From NCBI GenBank assembly GCA_947584955.1, contig CANPWS010000029.1, positions 1-11,020 of the forward strand: 11,020 nucleotides of DNA. The letters run 5' to 3'. Below, one piece after another: positions 4,455 through 11,020 of the stretch; the first letter of the stretch is position 1, and every line of letters starts with the position of its first letter. The position numbers and the translations under genes were made by a program. The notes beneath the pieces are model-generated. The model made no database searches. It was not told the DNA's origin and saw only the letters and a program-made list of their open reading frames with translations. The stretch is from an uncultured Bacilli bacterium. Lineage in GTDB: Bacteria; Bacillota_I; Bacilli_A; RF39; UBA660.

Positions 4455-6698
4455 ATGAAAGCAGAATTATTAAGTCCAGTAGGAAATATGAAAATGCTAT
4501 ATCAAGCAATACACAATGGTGCAGATGCTGTTTATTTAGGAGGAAAAAATTTTGGCGCTAGAAAATATAGTGAAAACTTTACTAACGAAGAATTAAAAGA
4601 AGCAGTAAGATATGCACATTTATTTGGTGTAAAAGTATATGTAACAGTAAATACAATAATATATGAAAATGAAACTAAAGAGTTTTTAGAATATATTTTC
4701 TTTTTAAATAAAATAAGCGTTGATGCATTAATAATGCAGGATATTGGAATGATAAAAGTAGTATTAGAAAAATTTCCAAATTTAATAGTACATGCTTCAA
4801 CTCAGTGTCATAATCATAATGATGAAGGAATAAAATTTTTAAAATCTTTAGGAGTAACAAGAGTAGTACTTGATAGAGAAATGAGTTTAGAAGAAATAAA
4901 AAAATTAGATACAAATATCGAAAAAGAAATCTTTGTTTATGGAGCTTTATGTGTAAGTTATTCTGGATGTTGTTTATTTAGTAGTTTAAATGGTGGAAGA
5001 AGTGGTAATCGTGGAGAATGTACTCAATGTTGTAGAATGCCATATGAATTATATGAAAATGATAAAAAAATAAATACAGATGGTTCATATTTATTAAGTA
5101 CAAAAGATTTAAATACTATTAGCAGATTAAAAGAAATATTAGAAAGTGGAATAACAAGTTTAAAAATAGAAGGAAGAATGAAAAGTCCAGAATACGTTGG
5201 ATATGTAACTAAAATATACCGAAGATTAATTGATAACTTTTATGAAAAAAAAGAAATGACAATTACTAAGGAAGAAGAAGATAATTTAAAATTATTATTT
5301 AATAGACAGTTTACATTAGGATATTTATTTAAAGAAGAAAATATAATGAATACATTAACACCAAATCATATAGGAATAGAAATCGGAAAAGTAATAAAAG
5401 CAGATAAAAATAAAATATATATTAAATTAGATAAAACATTAAATCAAGAAGATGGAATAAGATTTAAAAATAAAAATGTTGGTATGATAGTAAATAAATT
5501 ATATAATGAAGATGATTTATTATGTAATAATATAGTAGGTGGAAATATAGCAGTATTAGATAACAAATTAGAAATAAAAGAAGGAGATATTGTTTTAAAA
5601 ACATCAGATAAATTATTATTTAAAGAAATAAATAATATAAAAGAAAAGAAAATAGGAATAGATATTAATGTAAAAGTAAAAGAAAATAATTTAAAAATAA
5701 CAATAACAGATGTTGATGGTAATATAGTAGAGACAAATACTAAAGTTGAAGAAGCTAAAACTATGCCTGTTTCATTAGATACAATAAAAAATAGTTTATC
5801 TAAATTAGGAGATACAATATATAAATTGGATAATTTTAACATAAATTATAATCAAGATATATTTATACCAATAAGTTCATTAAATGAAATAAGAAGAAAT
5901 ATGTTATTAGAGTTAGATGAAAAACGAATAGATAAAAATAGCAGAAAAATAATATTAAATAGTCCAAAAGAAAATATCAAAATTATAGCCAATGAAGAAA
6001 AAATTAAGATAAGTATTTTAATTAGAAATGAGACTCAATTAAAAGCTGCAATTAAAAATAATGTGGATATAATTTATACCACAAAAATAAATTTATATAA
6101 TAAATATAAAGAGAAATGTAATATTTATTATAAAACACCAAGAGTAATAAATAAATTTATCTCTATTAAAAATGGTAACATATTAGCTAGTGAATTAGGA
6201 AGTATAAATAAATATAGAAAAGATAATAACGTAAATGTTGATTATACTTTAAATATTGTTAATACTAAAAGTATAGAATTATTAAATAGTCTTGATGTAA
6301 AGACAATTTGTCTTTCACCAGAATTAGACTACTTACAAATAAAAAATATTATGAAAAAAAATTATAATGTTGAATTATTAGTTTATGGTAAAGTAGAATT
6401 AATGATAATGAAATATTGTCCTTTAAAAGTTCTTTTAAATAATTGTCAAAACTGTCAAAATAATAATAATTCATATTATTTAGTAGATAAATTTAAGCAT
6501 AAGTTTAAAATATTAAAAGATAATTGTTTAATAAGTATAATGCATTATAAAAATACTGATTTAACTAATGATTTAGAAAAATATCAGAATTTAAATATTT
6601 ATAACTATAGAATAGATTTATTAGATGAAACCGAAGAAGAAGTTACAAATATAATAAATAAAGTAAGAAATAAATTTATAAAAAAAATTAATACTTAA
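4455..6698 (+). CDS. U32 family protein with DUF3656, RlhA-like (23S rRNA hydroxycytidine synthase family)
   Basis: Annotated widely as a U32 'peptidase'. Its layout instead matches E. coli RlhA, which makes 5-hydroxycytidine in 23S rRNA using prephenate-dependent chemistry. The N-terminal TIM-like U32 domain (about 1-300) has LLSPVGN, GADAVYLGGKNFGAR, HASTQC and the U32 signature FVYGALCVSYSGCC. Conserved cysteines C166, C173, C189 and C193 align with those of RlhA and likely bind an Fe-S cluster; C172 and C192 are extra. The DUF3656-like part (about 390-490) includes NSLSKLGDTIYKL and IPISSLNEIRRNMLLELDEKR. An additional half (about 505-747), a degenerate second U32 repeat, brings C655, C664, C667 and C691. 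At 747 residues it is longer than E. coli RlhA. The ATG has AAGGGA 8 nt upstream, and the gene ends in its own terminator. The rRNA target is inferred. Confidence 0.9.
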   Translation: MKAELLSPVGNMKMLYQAIHNGADAVYLGGKNFGARKYSENFTNEELKEAVRYAHLFGVKVYVTVNTIIYENETKEFLEYIFFLNKISVDALIMQDIGMIKVVLEKFPNLIVHASTQCHNHNDEGIKFLKSLGVTRVVLDREMSLEEIKKLDTNIEKEIFVYGALCVSYSGCCLFSSLNGGRSGNRGECTQCCRMPYELYENDKKINTDGSYLLSTKDLNTISRLKEILESGITSLKIEGRMKSPEYVGYVTKIYRRLIDNFYEKKEMTITKEEEDNLKLLFNRQFTLGYLFKEENIMNTLTPNHIGIEIGKVIKADKNKIYIKLDKTLNQEDGIRFKNKNVGMIVNKLYNEDDLLCNNIVGGNIAVLDNKLEIKEGDIVLKTSDKLLFKEINNIKEKKIGIDINVKVKENNLKITITDVDGNIVETNTKVEEAKTMPVSLDTIKNSLSKLGDTIYKLDNFNINYNQDIFIPISSLNEIRRNMLLELDEKRIDKNSRKIILNSPKENIKIIANEEKIKISILIRNETQLKAAIKNNVDIIYTTKINLYNKYKEKCNIYYKTPRVINKFISIKNGNILASELGSINKYRKDNNVNVDYTLNIVNTKSIELLNSLDVKTICLSPELDYLQIKNIMKKNYNVELLVYGKVELMIMKYCPLKVLLNNCQNCQNNNNSYYLVDKFKHKFKILKDNCLISIMHYKNTDLTNDLEKYQNLNIYNYRIDLLDETEEEVTNIINKVRNKFIKKINT

Positions 6699-6728
6699 AC
6701 CTCATTTACCAACTTTAAATGAGGTTTT
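6697..6728 (+). terminator. strong terminator after the U32 gene
   Basis: A 12-bp stem (AAACCTCATTTA with TAAATGAGGTTT) closes a 7-nt loop and is followed by a short T-rich tail. The 5' arm begins inside the TAA stop codon, so the gene ends directly in its terminator. Confidence 0.88.
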
Positions 6729-6806
6729 AATAAAAAAATTAATATTAATTACAAATATACTTATATGAAAAAAATATTTATCCATAATAATTAATGGTGA
6801 AAAAAC

Positions 6807-8306
6807 ATGGAAAATAAAAGTATTTGGAATCTTTATATGCGAAAAAATTACCAAGATAAATTAAATGAAGATTTAAATGTAGATGTTCTCATAATAGGCG
6901 GAGGGATAACGGGAATAACAACAGCATATTTTTTAAAAGATACAAAATTAAATGTAGCATTAATAGAAAAAGATCATGTAGGAAGTGGTGCAACTTCATA
7001 TACAACTGGTAAACTTACTTATATGCAAGATTTAATATATCACAAGATGAAAACTGAAGAAGCTATGTTATATTTAGAAAGTCAAAAAGAAGCAATAAAA
7101 ATAGTTAAAGATATAATTAAAAAACATAATATAGATTGTAATTTAGAAAGTACATCATCATATGTATTTACAGATGAATATAGTAAAATTCAAAATTTTA
7201 AAGAAGAAGAAAAAATATATGATAAATTAAATATAAAATATAAAAATTATAATAAATTACCAATAAAATTTCCATGTATATATGCTTTAAAAACTAGTAA
7301 TAGCTATGTCTTTCATCCAATAAAATATTTATATTCTATAAAAAAAATATTATTAAATTCTAATATAAAAATATATGAAAATACTAAAGCTGTATCTTTA
7401 ACAAAAGATGAAGATAATTTTATAGTGAAAACAGATAACAATATTATAAAAGCAAAATATGTAGTAATAGCAACTCAGTACCCATTTTTTGTAATACCAT
7501 ATTTTACTCCATTTAAAGTAGCAGTAGAAAAATCATATATAGTTACAGGGTTAATACCAAAAAATAAAAATTTTCAAGCAATATCAAATTTAAAACCAGT
7601 AAATTCTATAAGATATTATACAAATAAAAATAAAAATTATATATTATATTCATCAGGATCACATAAAATAACTAATCATATTTGTGAAAAAGAAAATTAT
7701 AAAGCAGAAATAAAAAAATTTAAAAATGAAATATCCGAAGATATAAAATATTATTTTTTAAATCAAGATGTAATGACAGATGATGGATTACCATTAATAG
7801 GAAGAATAAATAATACAAATTTACTTTTAGCAACTGGTTATAATACTTGGGGAATGACTAATGGAACAATCGCTGGAAAGATATTATCAGATATTATTTT
7901 AAATAATGATAATAAATATATAGAATTATTTAAAGTAAATAGAAAAATAAGTATGAAAAAGATAACTAATCTTACAATTTATAATTATTCTAATATGAAA
8001 AGATATATTATTTCTAAAATTAAAACTAATTATGATTTTTATGATAATAATGTAGAAGTAAAAACAATAAATGGTATAAAATATGGAATATATACAGATA
8101 AAAATAATAAACAGTATATAGTAAAAAATATTTGTCCTCATTTAAAGTGTAATTTAATATTTAATAGTATAGATAAAACATGGGATTGTCCATGTCATGG
8201 TTCAAGATTTGATAAAGAGGGAAATGTTTTGTTTGGACCTTCGGTATATAATATAAAGTCAGATATTAATATAAATGAAATAAATGATAATAATTTAAAT
8301 AATTAA
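6807..8306 (+). CDS. FAD-dependent oxidoreductase with C-terminal Rieske [2Fe-2S] domain (YhfW-like)
   Basis: Predicted cytoplasmic flavoprotein of the DadA/glycine-oxidase fold fused to a Rieske domain, the arrangement of B. subtilis YhfW; the substrate is unknown. The dinucleotide-binding motif GGGITG (31-36) sits in VDVLIIGGGITGITTAYFL, with an acidic ribose ligand in ALIEKD. A second FAD contact follows around residues 340-360 (LLATGYNTWGMTNGTIAG). The Rieske domain (about 415-490) has C443-P-H445-L-K-C448 and C461-P-C463-H464-G-S. Ligands would be C443, H445, C461 and H464, with C448 and C463 able to form the bc1-type disulfide. The 499 residues match the family. The ATG follows GGTGA by 6 nt. 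The promoter is unclear; TTAATA (6739) and TATATG (6762) with 17 nt between is a weak candidate. Terminators on both sides make it a single-gene unit. Confidence 0.92.
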   Translation: MENKSIWNLYMRKNYQDKLNEDLNVDVLIIGGGITGITTAYFLKDTKLNVALIEKDHVGSGATSYTTGKLTYMQDLIYHKMKTEEAMLYLESQKEAIKIVKDIIKKHNIDCNLESTSSYVFTDEYSKIQNFKEEEKIYDKLNIKYKNYNKLPIKFPCIYALKTSNSYVFHPIKYLYSIKKILLNSNIKIYENTKAVSLTKDEDNFIVKTDNNIIKAKYVVIATQYPFFVIPYFTPFKVAVEKSYIVTGLIPKNKNFQAISNLKPVNSIRYYTNKNKNYILYSSGSHKITNHICEKENYKAEIKKFKNEISEDIKYYFLNQDVMTDDGLPLIGRINNTNLLLATGYNTWGMTNGTIAGKILSDIILNNDNKYIELFKVNRKISMKKITNLTIYNYSNMKRYIISKIKTNYDFYDNNVEVKTINGIKYGIYTDKNNKQYIVKNICPHLKCNLIFNSIDKTWDCPCHGSRFDKEGNVLFGPSVYNIKSDININEINDNNLNN

Positions 8307-8337
8307 ACTAAGATTTTGAAAAATTTCTTGGTTTTTT
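8305..8337 (+). terminator. terminator after the FAD-Rieske gene
   Basis: AAACTAAGA pairs with TCTTGGTTT (one T-G) around a 12-nt loop, ending in a run of six T residues (8332-8337). The stem overlaps the TAA stop. Confidence 0.82.
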
Positions 8338-8354
8338 AATAGTTAAATTAATTC

Positions 8355-8383
8355 TTGTAAAAATAATAAATATGTTATATAAT
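8355..8383 (+). promoter_or_regulatory. promoter of rluB
   Basis: TTGTAA (8355-8360), a 17-nt spacer and a perfect TATAAT (8378-8383). The start would be near 8390, right at the GAGGTG ribosome site (8393-8398), so the leader is short. Confidence 0.75.
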
Positions 8384-8405
8384 ACTAACGAAGAGGTGAC
8401 AAAAT

Positions 8406-9125
8406 ATGGAAAGATTACAAAAAATTATAGCAAATTTAGGGTATTGTTCAAGAAGACGTGCTGAGGAACTTATAACAAGTGGCAAAGTAAAAGTAAATGG
8501 TGAAATTGTAAATACACTTGGAACTAAAGTAAAGAAATCTGATAATATTGAAGTTGAAGGAAATATATTAGATACAAATATAAACTATGAATATTATCTA
8601 TTAAATAAACCAAGAGAAGTAATAAGTGCTGTTAGTGATGATAAGGGAAGAAAAACAGTAGTAGATTTAATAGATACAAATACAAGAATATATCCAGTAG
8701 GAAGACTAGATTATGATACAACAGGAATAATACTTTTAACAAATGATGGAGTACTTGCTGAAAAACTTATGCATCCTTCAACAGAAATAGAGAAAGTATA
8801 TGTAGCTAAAATAAATGGAATTCTTAAAATTAGTGATTTAATGGCTTTAAAAAATGGAATAATAATTGATGGTAAAAAAACTCATAAAGCAAAAGTAAAA
8901 ATAAAAAAGACTGATAAAATAAAAAATAAAAGTATTATTGAATTAACAATTCATGAAGGTAGAAATCATCAAGTAAAAAGAATGTTTGAAGAGCTAGGAT
9001 ACAATGTAATAAAATTAAAAAGAGAAAAATATGCAAATTTAGATCTAACTAAGTTAAAAGTAGGACAATACCGAAAATTAACAAATAAAGAAATTGCTAT
9101 TTTATATAGTATGTGTAAAAAATAA
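8406..9125 (+). CDS. rluB: rRNA pseudouridine synthase, RluB/RsuA type
   Basis: RNA-modifying enzyme that isomerises a specific uridine in rRNA; the Bacillota members called RluB act on 23S rRNA helix 80-93 region uridines. The 239-residue product opens with an S4 RNA-binding domain (about 1-60: RLQKIIANLGYCSRRRAEELI, GKVKVNGE). The catalytic domain carries the signature G99-R100-L101-D102-Y-D-T-T-G, where D102 is the nucleophile. Later motifs are LMHPS, KVYVAKI and the C-terminal EGRNHQVKRMFEELGY, all typical of the RsuA/RluB/E/F group. Length is normal. The ATG follows GAGGTG by 7 nt. It has its own promoter, and no clear terminator separates it from the ABC gene. RluB versus RsuA or RluE is chosen by general resemblance, not by target evidence. 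Confidence 0.93.
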   Translation: MERLQKIIANLGYCSRRRAEELITSGKVKVNGEIVNTLGTKVKKSDNIEVEGNILDTNINYEYYLLNKPREVISAVSDDKGRKTVVDLIDTNTRIYPVGRLDYDTTGIILLTNDGVLAEKLMHPSTEIEKVYVAKINGILKISDLMALKNGIIIDGKKTHKAKVKIKKTDKIKNKSIIELTIHEGRNHQVKRMFEELGYNVIKLKREKYANLDLTKLKVGQYRKLTNKEIAILYSMCKK

Positions 9126-9128
9126 TAA

Positions 9129-9151
9129 TTAATTTTGATTATAAAAATTAA
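9129..9151 (+). other. AT-only hairpin after rluB
   Basis: TTAATTTT and AAAATTAA pair around a 7-nt loop, but A residues rather than T follow. It is at best a weak terminator, so some rluB transcription may continue into the ABC gene. Confidence 0.35.
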
Positions 9152-9177
9152 AAAAATAGAAATTAAAACAAAAAATA

Positions 9178-9206
9178 TTGACATTTATTTTTATAAATCA
9201 TATAAT
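9178..9206 (+). promoter_or_regulatory. consensus sigma-A promoter of the ABC exporter gene
   Basis: Perfect TTGACA (9178-9183), a 17-nt spacer and perfect TATAAT (9201-9206), the strongest promoter in the window. The start would be near 9213. AAGGAG (9224-9229) is 12 nt before the ATG, a longer gap than at the other genes. Confidence 0.9.
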
Positions 9207-9241
9207 GTATAGGCTGATATATGAAGGAGAGTGAAAGATAA

Positions 9242-11020
9242 ATGAAACAAATTTTAAAGGTACTAAAAGCATCTAGTATATCAATTTTATTTATAGTTAT
9301 CTTTTTAGCAATTCAAGCAGTTCTTGATTTATCGCTTCCTACTTATACTTCTGATATAGTAAATAATGGTATAGTAAATTATGGTATTACTAATAATTAT
9401 CCAGATGTAATTAGAGAAAGCGAGTATAATAAATTAATTAATTTTTTGACTGAAGAACAAAAAACAATTGTAAATGATAGTTATAATTTAATAGAAGAAG
9501 GAAATGTCAATTATATAAAAGATTACAAAATATTGAAAGATGAAAATATTTATGTAATATCAGAAAATATTGATAAAGATAAATTAAATGAAATAATGAA
9601 GATGCCAATTGTTATTAATTATTTATTAGAAAATGATATGATTACAATGGAAAATATTCAAAATAGTTCACAAGATAACATGAAAGTTGATGATACATTA
9701 ATAAGTCAGGCCGTAGTAAGTTATATTAAAAATGAATATGAAAAAATAGGAATAGATATAAACCAGATGCAAATATCTTATGTTTTATCATCAGGAATAA
9801 AAATGTTATTTGTAGTTCTTTTGGTTGTAGGCACTGCAATTATTATAAGTTATTTATCAAGTAAAGTTGCAGCAAGATTTGGACGTGAACTTAGAAACAA
9901 AGTTGTCGAAAAAGTAATGTCTTATTCAGATAAAGAATTAAAAGAATTTTCAATAGCTTCTTTAATAACGAGAAGTACAAATGATATTCAAAATATTCAA
10001 AATGTTTTATCAATGATATTTAGAAGTGTTGTTTTTGCCCCTATTATGGGAATTGGAGCATTTATTAAAGTTTATCACATGGCTGGAAATATGTCATGGG
10101 TATTAGGGCTTGGAATAGGAGCAGTAGTAGCAATAATTGTTTTCCTTTTAATAGCAGTTTTACCAAAAACAAAAATTATGCAAAAATTAATTGATAAAGT
10201 TAATTTAGTTGCAAGAGAAATACTTACAGGTCTTCCTGTTATTAGAACTTTTAATACAGAAAAATATGAGGAAAATAGATTTGAAGAAGCAAATGATATG
10301 TTGACAAAAGCTAATCTTTTTGTTAATAGAAGAATGTCAATAATGATGCCTACAATGACTTTAGTACTTAACTTTATGTGCATCCTTATAATTTGGGTAG
10401 GATCAAGTAAAGTAGATGCAGGAGTTATTGGCGTAGGAGATTTACTTGCATTAATTCAATATTCTACTCATGTAATATTCTCATTTTTGATAGTATCAAT
10501 GTTAAGTGTATTTTTACCAAGAACGATAGTATCAATGGGAAGAATTGGAGAAATTTTAAGTAAAGATGTTATTATAAAAGATAAAGAAAAAGTAAAGAAA
10601 TTTCCAAAAGATGTTAAAGGATATGTTGAATTTAAAAATGTATCATTTAAGTATCCAGATGGAGAAGAAAATACATTATCTAATATAAGTTTTGTTGCAA
10701 AACCAGGTGAAACAACTGCAATTATAGGATCTACTGGAAGTGGTAAATCAACACTTATAAATTTAATACCAAGATTTTTTGATACCACGGAGGGAAGTAT
10801 TTTAATAAATGGCGTTGATATTAGAGATGTTAGTCAAAAAGATTTAAGAGATAAAATAGGGTTAGTTCCTCAAAAAGGAATATTATTTTCAGGTACTATA
10901 GAATCTAATATAAAATTTGGTGATGAAGATTTAGATTTTAAAAAAGTAGAAAGAGCTAGTGAGATAGCTCAAGCTAAAGAATTTATTTTAGATAAAGAAG
11001 AAGGATATGATTCATTAATA
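9242..11020 (+). CDS. ABC exporter, fused membrane and ATP-binding domains (partial, 3' end outside window)
   Basis: Half-transporter of the multidrug/lipid exporter type, likely one subunit of a heterodimer as in BmrC/BmrD or YfiB/YfiC. The 593 residues present run open to the last base. TM1 is at about 12-32, followed by LPTYTSDIVNNGI. A hydrophilic, probably extracellular insert of about 140 residues (about 42-180) precedes TM2 (about 188-207). Further membrane helices run to about residue 430, then the nucleotide-binding domain begins at GYVEFKNVSFKYPDG. Walker A is GSTGSGKST (496-504) and the Q-loop is Q544 in LVPQKGILFSGTI. The LSGGQ signature, Walker B and H-loop should lie past the window edge. 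The ATG at 9242 begins directly before the first helix. A partner exporter gene would be expected just downstream. The substrate cannot be told. Confidence 0.94.
   Translation, partial: MKQILKVLKASSISILFIVIFLAIQAVLDLSLPTYTSDIVNNGIVNYGITNNYPDVIRESEYNKLINFLTEEQKTIVNDSYNLIEEGNVNYIKDYKILKDENIYVISENIDKDKLNEIMKMPIVINYLLENDMITMENIQNSSQDNMKVDDTLISQAVVSYIKNEYEKIGIDINQMQISYVLSSGIKMLFVVLLVVGTAIIISYLSSKVAARFGRELRNKVVEKVMSYSDKELKEFSIASLITRSTNDIQNIQNVLSMIFRSVVFAPIMGIGAFIKVYHMAGNMSWVLGLGIGAVVAIIVFLLIAVLPKTKIMQKLIDKVNLVAREILTGLPVIRTFNTEKYEENRFEEANDMLTKANLFVNRRMSIMMPTMTLVLNFMCILIIWVGSSKVDAGVIGVGDLLALIQYSTHVIFSFLIVSMLSVFLPRTIVSMGRIGEILSKDVIIKDKEKVKKFPKDVKGYVEFKNVSFKYPDGEENTLSNISFVAKPGETTAIIGSTGSGKSTLINLIPRFFDTTEGSILINGVDIRDVSQKDLRDKIGLVPQKGILFSGTIESNIKFGDEDLDFKKVERASEIAQAKEFILDKEEGYDSLI

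Noticed and set aside
1..11020. CRISPR array, prophage, toxin-antitoxin or defence island
   Set aside because: No regularly spaced repeats, phage genes or paired small genes are visible; apart from the IS the content is ordinary chromosomal.

Overview
The window is very AT-rich (well under 30% GC by eye). It looks like chromosome from a low-GC anaerobic Bacillota, plausibly an uncultured gut or clostridia-like lineage. The reasons are the strong AAGGAG-type ribosome sites, TTGACA/TATAAT promoters, a rubrerythrin, a meso-DAP-type MurE, an RlhA-type U32 protein and a BmrC/YfiB-like ABC exporter. All seven protein genes lie on the + strand; only a tRNA-Cys is on the - strand. Every stop codon seen is TAA or TAG, so the sequence does not settle how TGA is read.

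Layout. 1-145: tRNA-Cys(GCA) on the - strand with its promoter and terminator. 387-926: rubrerythrin, with its own extended -10 promoter and a terminator. 992-2356: murE. 2398-2996: a solitary IS200-type element carrying only tnpA. 3049-4203: a charged coiled-coil protein that I do not recognise. 4204-4454: an AT-rich gap full of dyads. 4455-6698: a U32/DUF3656 (RlhA-like) protein ending in a strong terminator. 6807-8306: an FAD oxidoreductase fused to a Rieske domain, with a terminator. 8406-9125: RluB-type pseudouridine synthase. 9242-end: the N-terminal 593 residues of an ABC exporter, cut by the window edge and driven by a consensus promoter. Most genes appear to be single transcription units rather than one operon. 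The themes are peroxide and redox handling (rubrerythrin, Rieske-FAD), rRNA modification (RlhA-like, RluB) and envelope (MurE, exporter).

The most interesting point is the IS200-type element. It lies between two copies of TTGAC, one just outside its left end and one forming its right tip. The right-hand TTGAC plus the next host base makes a TTGACA -35 box, placed exactly 17 nt from an extended -10 (TGT-TAAAAT) in front of the coiled-coil gene. Removing the element in silico gives the same promoter core. The element therefore seems to have landed inside a -35 hexamer and rebuilt it with its own end. In doing so it moved a 9-bp dyad, which used to touch the -35 box, about 600 bp upstream.
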